This document shows positions 29,807-39,765 of a DNA stretch of 64,000 bases, in pieces. Location: assembly GCA_040755915.1 (NCBI GenBank), contig JBFLWM010000045.1:1-64000 (forward strand), written 5' to 3'. The stretch's first letter is position 1. Each line of letters opens with the position of its first letter. The stretch comes from Sulfurivermis sp040755915. GTDB taxonomy: Bacteria > Pseudomonadota > Gammaproteobacteria > Thiohalomonadales > Thiohalomonadaceae. The notes under the pieces are model-generated. The model searched no databases. It saw only the letters and a list, made by a program, of their open reading frames with translations, and was not told where the DNA came from. The position numbers were made by a program, and so were the translations under genes.

Positions 29807-31246
29807 TCACGCCAGCGCCGCGACGCACAGCGCCAGCAGGCCACCGGGGAACAGCCCCAGGCCGAGTACCGCCAGGCTGTTGGCACTCAGGACCACGCGC
29901 AGGTCCAGACCGGCATGCACCCCGGGGGCGCCGGCCTCGGCCTTGTCGAAGTACATCACCTTGACCACGCGCAGGTAGTAGAAGGCACCGATCACCGAGA
30001 ACACCACCGCCACCGCGGCCAGCCATACCAGGTCTGCACCGACCGCCGCCTGGATCACCGCCAGCTTGGACCAGAAGCCGAGAAACGGCGGCACACCGGC
30101 CATGGAGAACATCAGGATCAGCATCATCAGGGCAAACCACGGGCTGCGCTCGTTGAGCCCCTTGAAGTCCTCGATGCGATCGGCCTCGAAACCGGCACGG
30201 CTCATCAGCACGATCATGCCGAAGCCGCCCAGCCCCATGAGCACGTAAACGATGGCGTAGAACATGGCGGCGGCATAACCGGCCTGGGTGCCGGACAGCA
30301 CACCGAGCAACAGGAAACCGACGTGGGAAATGGCCGAATAGGCCAGCATGCGCTTCAGATTGGTCTGCGCGATGGCGATCAGGTTGCCGGCGGCCAGCGA
30401 CAGCACGGTGAGCAGGATCAGCATTCCTTCCCACTGCTCCTGCAGACCGGCCAACCCATCCACCAGCAGACGCATCAGCATGGCGAAGGCCGCCAGCTTG
30501 GGGGCCGAGCTCAGATACAGGGTCACCGCCGTGGGCGCGCCATGATAGACATCGGGCAGCCACATGTGGAACGGCACCGCACCGAGCTTGAAGGCGACGC
30601 CGATGACGATGAACACCAGGGCGAAGGCCAGCAGCATGCCGTTGTCCTGCAGCGCGGCGGTGCCGCCGTTGATCTGGCCCAGATCCAGGCTGCCGGTGAT
30701 GCCGTAGAGCATGGACATGCCGTACAGCAGCATGGCCGAGGCCATGGCACCCAGCACGAAATATTTCATCGCCGCCTCGGAGGCCTGCAGGGAATCACGC
30801 TGCAGGGCGACCATCGCATACATCGACAGCGACAACAGCTCCAGGCCCAGGTAGATGGTGAGCAGGCTGTGGGCCGACACCAGCACGTTCATGCCCAGCA
30901 CGCCGAGCAGGCCGAGGATATAGAACTCACCCTTGAACATGTTGCGCGCGCGCAGGTAGTCCTTGGCATAGAGGAACACGAAGAAGGTGGCCAGATAGAT
31001 GAAGGCCTTCAGCACCGAGCCCATGGGATCGCTGACGAAGGTGTCGGAGAAGGTCAGCGCCCTGCCCTCTTCGTACAGGCTGACGGTGAGCAGCAGCGCA
31101 CCGAGCAGGGTGGACTGCGCCAGCAGGTAGGTGACCACGCGGTTGCGCTCGCTGAGGAACAGGTCCAGCAACAGGATGAAGCAGGTCATGCCGAGCAGGA
31201 ACATCTCGGGCAGGGCGGGCATGAAATCGGGCATCGCGAAACTCAT
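29807..31246 (-). CDS. nuoN: NADH-quinone oxidoreductase subunit N
   Basis: NuoN is one of the three antiporter-like proton-pumping membrane subunits of complex I. The 479-residue protein has about 14 membrane helices with the conserved lysine-containing segments HMWLPDVYHGAPTAVT and TNLKRMLAYSAISHVGFL. ATG at 31246 follows ggagagacgcttg; a TTG codon one position upstream is ignored. It is the last canonical gene of the nuo operon, 25 bases after nuoM. Confidence 0.97.
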   Translation of the reverse strand: MSFAMPDFMPALPEMFLLGMTCFILLLDLFLSERNRVVTYLLAQSTLLGALLLTVSLYEEGRALTFSDTFVSDPMGSVLKAFIYLATFFVFLYAKDYLRARNMFKGEFYILGLLGVLGMNVLVSAHSLLTIYLGLELLSLSMYAMVALQRDSLQASEAAMKYFVLGAMASAMLLYGMSMLYGITGSLDLGQINGGTAALQDNGMLLAFALVFIVIGVAFKLGAVPFHMWLPDVYHGAPTAVTLYLSSAPKLAAFAMLMRLLVDGLAGLQEQWEGMLILLTVLSLAAGNLIAIAQTNLKRMLAYSAISHVGFLLLGVLSGTQAGYAAAMFYAIVYVLMGLGGFGMIVLMSRAGFEADRIEDFKGLNERSPWFALMMLILMFSMAGVPPFLGFWSKLAVIQAAVGADLVWLAAVAVVFSVIGAFYYLRVVKVMYFDKAEAGAPGVHAGLDLRVVLSANSLAVLGLGLFPGGLLALCVAALA

Positions 31247-31271
31247 CAAGCGTCTCTCCGCTTACGGCTTG

Positions 31272-32786
31272 TTACAGCTTGGATACGGCCATGTGCTGCA
31301 CCAGGTGCTCCACCGTCGGACGCATCACGTCCAGCAACGGCGCCGGCCACAGGCCGAACAGCAGCACCATCAGCGCCAGCACGCCGAGGATCAGGAATTC
31401 ACGGCCATTGATGTCCTTGAGGGCGGCCACCTTGTCGCTGCCGACCTCGCCGTACACCACGCGCCGCACCATCCACAGGGTGTAGGCGGCGCCGAGGATC
31501 AGGGTGGTGGCAGCGAAGAAGGCGAACCAGAAATTGGCCTTGAAGCTGGCCAGGATCACCATGAACTCGCCGACGAAGCCGGAGGTGCCGGGCAGGCCGG
31601 CATTGGCCATGGCGAACAGCACCATGAAGCCGGCGAAGCGCGGCATGACGTGGGCCACGCCGCCGTAGTCGGCGATCTCGCGGCTGTGCAGCCGGTCGTA
31701 CAGCACACCGACGCAAAGGAACATGGCGCCGGAGATGAAGCCGTGGGAAATCATCTGCACCATGGCGCCTTCGATGCCCATGCCGGCGCCCTGCATGCTG
31801 CCGGTATTGGCGGCAATGCGCCAGGCGATGAACATGCCGAGGGTGACGAAACCCATGTGCGAAATGGACGAATAGGCGATCAGCTTCTTCATGTCCTGCT
31901 GTACCAGGGCGACGAAACCGATGTACACCACGGCGATGAGGGACAGCGCAATCATCAGCCAGTCCAGCTGCTGGCTGGCATCCGGAGTGATGGGCAGGGA
32001 GAAGCGCAGGAAACCGTAGGCGCCCAGCTTCAGCATGATCGCTGCCAGCACCACCGAACCGCCGGTGGGCGCCTCAACGTGGGCGTCCGGCAACCAGGTA
32101 TGCACCGGCCACATCGGCACCTTCACCGCAAAGGCCAGCAGGAAGGCCAGGAAGATCAGCACCTGCGCCTGCAGGCCGAGCGGCATGGCATGGAGATCGA
32201 GGATGGCGAAGCTGCCCGACTGCAGGTACATCCAGATCAGCGCCACCAGCATGAACACCGAGCCGAGGAAGGTGTAGAGGAAGAATTTGAGGGTGGCGTA
32301 GATGCGCCGCGGGCCGCCCCACACACCGATGACGATGAACATCGGGATCAGCATCGCCTCCCAGAATACATAGAACAGCATCGCATCCAGTGCGGCGAAC
32401 ACACCGTTCATCAGGCCGGCCATGATCAGGAAGGAAGCCATGTACTGCGCCGGCTTGTTCTGGATCACCTCCCAGCCGGCAATCACCACCAGCACCGTGG
32501 TGAAGGTGGTGAGCAGGATCAGCGGCATGGAGATGCCGTCGACGCCGAGGTGGTAATTGATCGACCAGGTGGCAATCCACGGGCGGAACTCGGTGAACTG
32601 CATCGCCGCGGTGGTGGTATCGAAGCCGGAATACAGCGGCAACGACAGCAGGAAGGTGGCCAGCGCCACCAGCAGCGCCAGGACCTTGGCCTCGAGGGCA
32701 TTGCGGCTCCCCGCGGCGAGCACCAGCAGGCCGCCGACGATGGGGGTCCAGATGACCAGACTGAGCAGTGGCAAATCAGCGAACAT
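31272..32786 (-). CDS. nuoM: NADH-quinone oxidoreductase subunit M
   Basis: NuoM is the second antiporter-like proton-pumping subunit. The 504-residue protein begins MFADLPLLSLVIWTPIVGG and includes GVDGISMPLILLT, WEAMLIPMFIVIG, HTWLPDAHVEAPTGGSV and QDMKKLIAYSSISHMGFV, containing the conserved Glu and Lys residues of the pumping chain. It is preceded by nuoL and followed closely by nuoN. Confidence 0.98.
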   Translation of the reverse strand: MFADLPLLSLVIWTPIVGGLLVLAAGSRNALEAKVLALLVALATFLLSLPLYSGFDTTTAAMQFTEFRPWIATWSINYHLGVDGISMPLILLTTFTTVLVVIAGWEVIQNKPAQYMASFLIMAGLMNGVFAALDAMLFYVFWEAMLIPMFIVIGVWGGPRRIYATLKFFLYTFLGSVFMLVALIWMYLQSGSFAILDLHAMPLGLQAQVLIFLAFLLAFAVKVPMWPVHTWLPDAHVEAPTGGSVVLAAIMLKLGAYGFLRFSLPITPDASQQLDWLMIALSLIAVVYIGFVALVQQDMKKLIAYSSISHMGFVTLGMFIAWRIAANTGSMQGAGMGIEGAMVQMISHGFISGAMFLCVGVLYDRLHSREIADYGGVAHVMPRFAGFMVLFAMANAGLPGTSGFVGEFMVILASFKANFWFAFFAATTLILGAAYTLWMVRRVVYGEVGSDKVAALKDINGREFLILGVLALMVLLFGLWPAPLLDVMRPTVEHLVQHMAVSKL

Positions 32787-32804
32787 GCAGCCGTACCTTT
32801 CTTG

Positions 32805-34844
32805 TTATCCGGCGACGACGAACAGGGCGAACATCAGCAGCAGCCCCAGGATCATGGCGAAGGCGTAGTGATACAGGTAGCCGGACTGCACGTGGCGCAC
32901 CACCGCCGCCAGCCAGCCCACGGTACGCGCGCTGCCGTTGACCAGCAGACCATCGATGAAGCGCACGTCACCCCACTGCCACAGCAGACGGCCGATGCCG
33001 CGGCTGCCGCCGGCGAAAAACCAGTCGTTGAAGCGATCGGCATAGTATTTCTGGTCCAGCAGGGTATGCAGGAACTGCAGCCGCGCCTGGATCAGCGCCG
33101 GCACGTGGGTGAACTTCATGTACAGCAGCCAGGCGGTGACCACACCGGCCAGCGCCAGCCAGAACGGCGCGGTAAGGAAACCGTGCAGCACCATGCCCAG
33201 CGCACCGTGATAATCCCGGCCCAGTTCCGCCAGCACGTCATGCTGCGGCAACACCTGGATGGCGGCACCGAAGAAATTGCCGAAGCCCATCTCGCTGATG
33301 TACATCCCGCCCGCCAGCACCGAGGGCACCGCCAGGGCGATGAGCGGCAGGGTCACCACCCAGGGCGTTTCATGCGGCTCGTGCACACCGTGGTGACCAT
33401 GGGCATCGTGACCGTGGCCATGGTGCGCATCACGGAAACGCTCCTTGCCGTGGAACACCAGGAAGTACATGCGGAAGGAATAGAAGGCGGTGACAAACAC
33501 GCCGGCCAGCACGCAGAAGTAGGCGAAACCGGCGCCGGGCAGCTGCGAGGCATGCACTGCCTCGATGATCAGGTCCTTGGAGAAGAAGCCGGCAAAACCG
33601 GGAGTGCCGATCAGGGCGAGAGAGCCGATGAGCGAAGTGATCCAGGTGATCGGCATGTACTTGCGCAAACCGCCCATGCGGCGCATGTCCTGCTCGTGGT
33701 GCATGGCGATGATCACCGAACCGGCGGCGAGGAACAGCAGCGCCTTGAAGAAGGCGTGGGTCATCAGGTGGAACACGCCGGCGGCATAGGCCGAGGCACC
33801 CAGCGCCACGGTCATGTAGCCGAGCTGCGACAGGGTGGAATAGGCCACCACGCGCTTGATGTCGTTCTGGATGATGCCGAGGAAGCCCATGAACAGCGCG
33901 GTGATGGCGCCGATGATCAGGACGAAGGACAGCGCCGTCTCCGACAGTTCGAACAGCGGCGACATGCGCGCCACCATGAAGATACCGGCAGTTACCATGG
34001 TGGCGGCGTGGATCAGGGCAGAGATCGGCGTCGGGCCCTCCATCGAATCCGGCAGCCAGACATGCAGCGGCACCTGCGCCGATTTGCCCATGGCGCCGAT
34101 GAACAGCAGGATGCAGATCACCGTCATCACGCTCCACTCGGCCCCCGGCCACAGCGCAACCGTCAGATCCTTCTGCAGCGCGGCGGCGTTGAACACCGCG
34201 GCATAGTCCAGGGTGTTGAAGTACATCAGCACGCCGGCAATGCCGAGCAGGAATCCGAAGTCGCCGACGCGGTTGACCAGGAAGGCCTTGAGGTTGGCAT
34301 ACACCGCGCTGGGGCGCTTGAGCCAGAAACCGATCAGCAGATAGGACACCAGGCCTACCGCCTCCCAGCCGAAGAACAGCTGCATGAAGTTGTTGGCCAT
34401 CACCAGCATCAGCATGGAGAAGGTGAACAGCGAGATGTAGCTGAAGAAACGCTGGTAGGAATTCCTGCCGGCGCCGCTGCCCTCCGGCCAGTTTTCCTCG
34501 TCATGGGCCATGTAACCGATGGTGTAGACATGCACCATCAGCGAGACGAAGGTGACCACCACCATCATCATCACCGACAGCTTGTCGACCAGGAACCCCA
34601 CCTCGAAGGTGATACCGTCGGACACCAGCCAGGTGTAGACGCTGTGGGCGACCGTGCCGCCATCCTGGATCACCACATGATTGAACATCACCAGCGACAG
34701 CAGGAAGGCGATGGCCACGCCGATGATGGTAGCGGTATGCGCGCCGACGCGACCGATGGCGCCGCCGAACAGCCCGGCAACGGCTGCACCGATGAGCGGC
34801 GCCGCGACAATGGCGATATTTACGTTGTGCAGGTTGTCGAGCAC
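32805..34844 (-). CDS. nuoL: NADH-quinone oxidoreductase subunit L
   Basis: NuoL is the distal proton-pumping subunit with the long lateral helix along the membrane arm. The 679-residue protein has NFMQLFFGWEAVGLVSYLLIGFW, split here only by convention, HVWLPDSMEGPTPISALIHA and NDIKRVVAYSTLSQLGYM. A His-rich loop (HHGHGHDAHGHHGVHEPHE) lies near residue 480. The start is GTG at 34844, with aagggg upstream and the nuoK stop four bases away. The lateral helix region is at the C-terminus. Confidence 0.97.
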   Translation of the reverse strand: MLDNLHNVNIAIVAAPLIGAAVAGLFGGAIGRVGAHTATIIGVAIAFLLSLVMFNHVVIQDGGTVAHSVYTWLVSDGITFEVGFLVDKLSVMMMVVVTFVSLMVHVYTIGYMAHDEENWPEGSGAGRNSYQRFFSYISLFTFSMLMLVMANNFMQLFFGWEAVGLVSYLLIGFWLKRPSAVYANLKAFLVNRVGDFGFLLGIAGVLMYFNTLDYAAVFNAAALQKDLTVALWPGAEWSVMTVICILLFIGAMGKSAQVPLHVWLPDSMEGPTPISALIHAATMVTAGIFMVARMSPLFELSETALSFVLIIGAITALFMGFLGIIQNDIKRVVAYSTLSQLGYMTVALGASAYAAGVFHLMTHAFFKALLFLAAGSVIIAMHHEQDMRRMGGLRKYMPITWITSLIGSLALIGTPGFAGFFSKDLIIEAVHASQLPGAGFAYFCVLAGVFVTAFYSFRMYFLVFHGKERFRDAHHGHGHDAHGHHGVHEPHETPWVVTLPLIALAVPSVLAGGMYISEMGFGNFFGAAIQVLPQHDVLAELGRDYHGALGMVLHGFLTAPFWLALAGVVTAWLLYMKFTHVPALIQARLQFLHTLLDQKYYADRFNDWFFAGGSRGIGRLLWQWGDVRFIDGLLVNGSARTVGWLAAVVRHVQSGYLYHYAFAMILGLLLMFALFVVAG

Positions 34845-34848
34845 GGGC

Positions 34849-35154
34849 CTACCCCTTCAGGCTATCCAGATCGGCGACATTGATGCTGCGCCGGTTGCGG
34901 AACAACACCACCAGTATGGCCAGGCCGATGGCGGCCTCGGCCGCGGCCACCGTGAGGATGAAGAACACGAACACCTGCCCGGCGGCATCGCCCAGATAAT
35001 GGGAGAAGGCGATGAAATTCATGTTCACCGCCAGCAGCATCAGCTCCACGCACATCAGCAGGATGATCAGGTTCTTGCGGTTGATGAACACGCCGGCCAT
35101 GCTGATGCAGAACAGGATGGCGCCCAGAATCAGATAATTGGAAAGTGGGATCAT
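34849..35154 (-). CDS. nuoK: NADH-quinone oxidoreductase subunit K
   Basis: NuoK is a small three-helix subunit of the proton path. The 101-residue protein begins MIPLSNYLILGAILF and contains LIILLMCVELMLLAVN with the conserved membrane Glu and a second acidic residue in AAAEAAIGLAI. ATG at 35154 gives the canonical size; in-frame codons upstream overlap nuoJ and are rejected. Confidence 0.97.
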   Translation of the reverse strand: MIPLSNYLILGAILFCISMAGVFINRKNLIILLMCVELMLLAVNMNFIAFSHYLGDAAGQVFVFFILTVAAAEAAIGLAILVVLFRNRRSINVADLDSLKG

Positions 35155-35170
35155 TCTTCTCGGGCCTCGC

Positions 35171-35770
35171 TTACTTGCGCTGTTCCGCGTCCATCTGCAC
35201 CAGACGCACACGGTCGTCGCGCCGCACCGCCACCTGCTCGGAAATATTCTGCGTCTTGGTGCCGCCGCGCTGGCGCAGGGTCAGGGCGATGGCTGCGACG
35301 ATGGCCACCAGCAGGATCACGGCGGCGATCTCGAACGGATAGACGTAGGTGGTATACAGCAGCAGTCCCAGTTCGCGGGTATTGGAGTAGTCGGCACCAT
35401 GCCTACTCGGTACCGGCATTTGCTCAAACTGCTGCTGAGTAAGCGCCCAGGCCATTACCAGCACCACCCCAATTGCCACTGCAACACCGACCGGCAGATA
35501 ACGCGCAAAGCCCTCGCGCATGGGGGCGGTGTTCAGGTCCAGCATCATCACCACAAACAGGAACAGCACCATCACCGCGCCGACGTAGACCAGCACCAGG
35601 GTGATGGCGAGGAACTCCGCCTCCAGCAGCAGCCACAGCGCGGCGCTGGTGAAGAACGACAGCACCAGGAACAGGATCGCATGCACCGGATTGCGCACCG
35701 TAATGACCATGCCGGCGGAAAACACCAGGATGGCGGAAAAGGCGTAAAACAGAATCTGCTCGAAGGTCAT
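35171..35770 (-). CDS. nuoJ: NADH-quinone oxidoreductase subunit J
   Basis: NuoJ is a membrane subunit with five helices, one carrying the pi-bulge implicated in coupling. The 199-residue protein contains NPVHAILFLVLSFFTSAALW and VYVGAVMVLFLFVVMML, the most conserved family stretches. It ends in a polar cytoplasmic tail. It lies between nuoI and nuoK with short gaps. Confidence 0.97.
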   Translation of the reverse strand: MTFEQILFYAFSAILVFSAGMVITVRNPVHAILFLVLSFFTSAALWLLLEAEFLAITLVLVYVGAVMVLFLFVVMMLDLNTAPMREGFARYLPVGVAVAIGVVLVMAWALTQQQFEQMPVPSRHGADYSNTRELGLLLYTTYVYPFEIAAVILLVAIVAAIALTLRQRGGTKTQNISEQVAVRRDDRVRLVQMDAEQRK

Positions 35771-35787
35771 GCCAGGATTCCCATGCG

Positions 35788-36276
35788 TTAGCGATACGGG
35801 GCGTCGGCCGCCCGATCCGCCGCGATCTGCTGCTCGTACCTGTCGCCCACTGCCAGCAGCTTGTCCTTGGTCATCAGGAGGTCGCCACGCTGCTCGCCGT
35901 GATACTCATAGATGTTGGTCTCGACGATGGCGTCCACCGGGCAGGCCTCCTCGCAGAAGCCGCAGAAGATGCACTTGGTCAGGTCGATGTCATAGCGCGT
36001 GGTGCGGCGGCTGCCGTCCTCGCGCTGCGCCGACTCGATGGTGATGGCCAGTGCCGGACAGACCACCTCGCACAGCTTGCAGGCGATGCAGCGCTCCTCG
36101 CCGTTGGGGTAGCGGCGCTGGGCATGCAGGCCGCGGAAACGCGGTGACAGTGGCGCCTTCTCCTCCGGATATTGCACGGTGATCTTGCGTTCGAACATGT
36201 AGCGCCCGGTGAGGCGCATGCCCTGCAGCAGTTCCAGCAGGAACAGGCTCTTGAAGAAACGTGTCAGTGCTTTCAT
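35788..36276 (-). CDS. nuoI: NADH-quinone oxidoreductase subunit I (two 4Fe-4S)
   Basis: NuoI carries clusters N6a and N6b in the peripheral arm. The 162-residue protein has CIACKLCEVVCP and CIFCGFCEEACP, each supplying three cysteines plus the swapped fourth. ATG at 36276 follows ggagacggcc, and the start MKALTRFFKSLFLLELLQG fits the family. Upstream in-frame sequence belongs to the nuoH reading region. Confidence 0.98.
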   Translation of the reverse strand: MKALTRFFKSLFLLELLQGMRLTGRYMFERKITVQYPEEKAPLSPRFRGLHAQRRYPNGEERCIACKLCEVVCPALAITIESAQREDGSRRTTRYDIDLTKCIFCGFCEEACPVDAIVETNIYEYHGEQRGDLLMTKDKLLAVGDRYEQQIAADRAADAPYR

Positions 36277-36286
36277 GGCCGTCTCC

Positions 36287-37354
36287 TCACGCCTTGCCGA
36301 ACCAGGGCTCCAGCCCGGCCATGATGGCCGCACCGACGAGCACCAGCCAGATGATGGTGAGCGGAATGAACACCTTCCAACCCAGACGCATCAGCTGGTC
36401 GTAGCGATAGCGCGGGAAGGTGGCGCGGAACCACAGGAACAGGAACAGGAAGATGGAGGCCTTGGCCAGCAGCCAGAACAGGCTGGGCTGGCCCAGCCAG
36501 GAATCGGTCCAGCCCTGGAACGGCGACAGCCAGCCGCCCATGAACAGCAGCGCGGACAGCATGCCGACAATGATCATGTTGGCGTATTCGGCGAGGAAGA
36601 ACACCGCGAAGGTGGTGCCGGAATAATCGACGTGGAAACCGGCCACGATCTCCGACTCGCCCTCGGCCAGATCGAACGGCGCACGGTTGGTTTCCGCCAC
36701 CCCGGAGATGAAGTACACCACCATCATCGGCAGCAGCGGCAGCCAGTACCAGCTGAACAGGCCGTATTCGCCCTGCTGGGCGCGCACGATGTCACCCAGA
36801 TTGAGGCTGCCGGCGGCCATCAGTACCACTACCAGGGCAAAGCCCATGGCGATCTCGTAGGACACCATCTGGGCCGCCGAACGCATGGCGCCGAGGAAGG
36901 CGTATTTGGAGTTGGAGGCCCAGCCCGCCAGGATGATGCCGTAGACACCCATCGAACCGATGGCCAGCACGTACAGCAGGCTGGCGTTGATGTCGGCCAG
37001 CACCAGGGTGTCGTTGAAGGGGATCACCGCCCACATGGCCAGGGCCGGGGCCATCGCCAGCACCGGCGCGATGAGGAACACCTTCTTGTCCGCCCCGCTG
37101 GGAATGACGATTTCCTTGAACATCAGCTTCACGGCGTCGGCGATGGGCTGCAGCCAGCCGCGCGGACCGACACGGTTGGGGCCGATGCGCACATGCATGT
37201 AGCCGATGACCTTGCGCTCGAAGTAGGTGTAATAGGCCACGGCCACCATCAGCGGTGCCAGGATGGCCACGATCTTCAGCATGATGACGACCAGCGTCTG
37301 CAAGCCGGCCGGCCACGCATCCCACATTACCAATGTCTGCAACATCTCGATCAT
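36287..37354 (-). CDS. nuoH: NADH-quinone oxidoreductase subunit H
   Basis: NuoH forms much of the quinone-binding chamber at the junction of the two arms. The 355-residue protein has about eight helices, GYMHVRIGPNRVGPRGWLQ, SNSKYAFLGAMRSAAQMVSYE and ETNRAPFDLAEGESE, with the conserved charged residues near the quinone path. The ATG at 37354 fits the family start. Confidence 0.98.
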   Translation of the reverse strand: MIEMLQTLVMWDAWPAGLQTLVVIMLKIVAILAPLMVAVAYYTYFERKVIGYMHVRIGPNRVGPRGWLQPIADAVKLMFKEIVIPSGADKKVFLIAPVLAMAPALAMWAVIPFNDTLVLADINASLLYVLAIGSMGVYGIILAGWASNSKYAFLGAMRSAAQMVSYEIAMGFALVVVLMAAGSLNLGDIVRAQQGEYGLFSWYWLPLLPMMVVYFISGVAETNRAPFDLAEGESEIVAGFHVDYSGTTFAVFFLAEYANMIIVGMLSALLFMGGWLSPFQGWTDSWLGQPSLFWLLAKASIFLFLFLWFRATFPRYRYDQLMRLGWKVFIPLTIIWLVLVGAAIMAGLEPWFGKA

Positions 37355-37379
37355 GCGTTTATTCCGCTCGCCCTGGCGT

Positions 37380-39758
37380 TCACTCGGCCGCCTTCAGTTC
37401 CACTGCTGCATCCACCGCGCCCAATGCCGCGGTGGTGCTCAGACCTGCCGGTACCTGCACGCAACCATCGGGGACACGCTCATCCAGAACCAGGGGCAGC
37501 AGACAGCTGCCACCGCCCTGCACCACCTGCACCTTGGCCGCGCCGGCCACGCCGTGCTGCGCCGCGGTGGCCGCATTGAGGCGCGCCACACCGCCGGTGG
37601 CATCCGGGGTCTGTTGCAGGGCGGCACTGCGCCGCACCATGCCATCCACCGCATAGATGGGAAAATCGACGATACGGGTCAGGCCGTTGCCCGTGTCACC
37701 AGACGCCGGCACCTGCCAGTCCATCTTGCTGCTCGGCAGCACGGCGCTGCACGCCGCCTCCAGTTCACGTCGTACCTCGTCGGAGGCCTCGTAGTCGAAG
37801 CCTTCCAGGTTGCACAGATTGCCCAGCACGCGCAGCACCTTCCAGCCCGGACGGGTCTCGCCCGGCGCCGCCGTGCAACCGTTGAAGCTCTGCCAGCGCC
37901 CTTCGGCATTGACCAGGGTACCGGAGGTTTCCGGGAACAGCGCCACCGGCAGCAGCACATCGGCATAGTCGCGCATGGCGTCGGTCACGTAGGGCGTCAG
38001 CGCCACCACGCACCCGGCCTGTTGCAGGGCAGCACGCGCGGCGGCACCGTCGATGCAGTCCAGCTCCGGCTCGGCATTGAGCACCACGTAAGCTTTCAAT
38101 TTGGCGGCCAGCATGGCGCGCACATCCATCCCGGATGCCCCCGCCGCCCCACCGGCGCGGCGGTGGGGCACGGCACCGGCCAGCCAGGCGCCGGCACTGT
38201 TGCCGCCCTCGCTCAGGAAACCGAAGCGGGAACCCGACAGGCGCGCCACCAGGGCCGCCAGCTGCTGCAGCGCGCCCTGCCGGGCGTGATGGGCCACCGC
38301 ATTGCCCACCAGCACGGTGGATTGCGCGGCGTCCTTCAACTGACGCGCCATGGCACGGTGCTCGTCCGTCACGCTGACGCCGGCCGCCAGCGCGGCAAAA
38401 CCGGCCGGCGCCTCGGCACCCAGTTCAATCAGGGCCTGGGCGACGGCGATGAGTTCCTGCGCCATCTGTGCCGGCGCCACGATACGGCGTCCGGCCAGCG
38501 GGAAATTGAAATCGTAATCGATCGGATTGACCGCCAGCAGGCGCGCACCGGCACGGGCCGCCTTGCGCAGGCGCAGTGCGACGAGCGGCTGCTCCTTGCG
38601 CACGTTGGAACCGACCAGCAACGCGGCATCCAGATTGTCCAGGTCGGCCAGGGCCTGGCCGAGCCAGGGGAAGGCCGGCATGGCATCCTGCATTGCAAAA
38701 TCGATCTGGCGCAGGCGGTGATCGATATTGTCGCTGCCGAGACCGCGTACGAACTTCTGCAACAGATAGAACTCTTCGGTGGTGGCACCGTAACCGGCCA
38801 GCGCGCCGATCTGCTGCGCGCCGTGCTGCTCCACCACGCTGCGCAGGCCGCGGGCGGCCGCGGTGAGCGCGGTATTCCAGTCCACCGTCTGCCACACGCC
38901 GTCCTGCTTCACCTGCGGCGCGGCAAGGCGTTCGGCGTGATTGAGCGCCAGGTAGCTGAAACGATCGCGATCGGCCAGCCAGACTTCGTTGACCTCGTCG
39001 TTCTCGCGCGGGCGTACGCGCATCACCTGACGGCCGCGCACATCGACGGTCAGGTTGGCGCCGACACAATCGTGCGGCGACACCGAGTTGTGGCTGGTCA
39101 GTTCCCACGGCCGCGCACTGTAGCGGTACGGCCTGGAGGTGAGCGCGCCCACCGGACACAGATCGATGACGTTGCCGGCCACCTCGGAGGACAGTGATTT
39201 CTCCACGTAGGTGCCGATGTGCATGTGCTCGCCGCGGCCCGGTGCCCCCAGCTCCATGACGCCGGCAATCTCCTCGCCGAAACGCACGCAGCGGGTGCAG
39301 TGGATACAGCGCGTCATGTCGGTGGCGACCAGCGGGCCGATATCGGGCGAGGCCACCACACGCTTGCCTTCGCTGTAGTGCGACACGTCCTTGCCGTAGC
39401 CCATGGCCATTTCCTGCAGGTCACACTCGCCGCCCTGGTCGCAGATCGGGCAGTCGAGCGGATGGTTGATAAGCAGGAACTCCATCACGTTGCGCTGGGC
39501 GGCGATGGCCTTGGGCGAACGGGTCCACACCTTCATGCCTTCGGTGACCGGCGTGGCGCAGGCGGGCAGCGGCTTGGCCACCTTCTCCACCTCCACCAGG
39601 CACATGCGGCAGCTGGCCGCCACCGACAGCTTCTTGTGATAGCAGAAACGCGGAATGGTGATGCCGGCCTCGTCGGCGGCCTCAATCAGCATTGCGCCGG
39701 GCCGGGCCTGTACCGGTTTGCCATTGATCTCAATCGTTACCATAGGGCTGCCGCTCAT
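37380..39758 (-). CDS. nuoG: NADH-quinone oxidoreductase subunit G
   Basis: NuoG is the largest peripheral-arm subunit and carries one 2Fe-2S and several 4Fe-4S clusters. The 792-residue protein starts with a ferredoxin-like domain (FCYHKKLSVAASCRMCLVE), then CPICDQGGECDLQ and CIHCTRCVRF, and a long molybdopterin oxidoreductase-like domain without a bound cofactor. The ATG at 39758 was kept; ATG at 39743 (MVTIEING) is a credible alternative because neither has a clear ribosome-binding site. It lies eight bases after nuoF. Confidence 0.96.
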   Translation of the reverse strand: MSGSPMVTIEINGKPVQARPGAMLIEAADEAGITIPRFCYHKKLSVAASCRMCLVEVEKVAKPLPACATPVTEGMKVWTRSPKAIAAQRNVMEFLLINHPLDCPICDQGGECDLQEMAMGYGKDVSHYSEGKRVVASPDIGPLVATDMTRCIHCTRCVRFGEEIAGVMELGAPGRGEHMHIGTYVEKSLSSEVAGNVIDLCPVGALTSRPYRYSARPWELTSHNSVSPHDCVGANLTVDVRGRQVMRVRPRENDEVNEVWLADRDRFSYLALNHAERLAAPQVKQDGVWQTVDWNTALTAAARGLRSVVEQHGAQQIGALAGYGATTEEFYLLQKFVRGLGSDNIDHRLRQIDFAMQDAMPAFPWLGQALADLDNLDAALLVGSNVRKEQPLVALRLRKAARAGARLLAVNPIDYDFNFPLAGRRIVAPAQMAQELIAVAQALIELGAEAPAGFAALAAGVSVTDEHRAMARQLKDAAQSTVLVGNAVAHHARQGALQQLAALVARLSGSRFGFLSEGGNSAGAWLAGAVPHRRAGGAAGASGMDVRAMLAAKLKAYVVLNAEPELDCIDGAAARAALQQAGCVVALTPYVTDAMRDYADVLLPVALFPETSGTLVNAEGRWQSFNGCTAAPGETRPGWKVLRVLGNLCNLEGFDYEASDEVRRELEAACSAVLPSSKMDWQVPASGDTGNGLTRIVDFPIYAVDGMVRRSAALQQTPDATGGVARLNAATAAQHGVAGAAKVQVVQGGGSCLLPLVLDERVPDGCVQVPAGLSTTAALGAVDAAVELKAAE

Positions 39759-39765
39759 GCTGGTG

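Noticed and set aside
31131..34883. 1250-residue open frame opposite nuoM and nuoL
   Set aside because: It is antisense to two certain genes and consists of His/Gln/Gly-rich sequence expected from reverse reading of hydrophobic genes.
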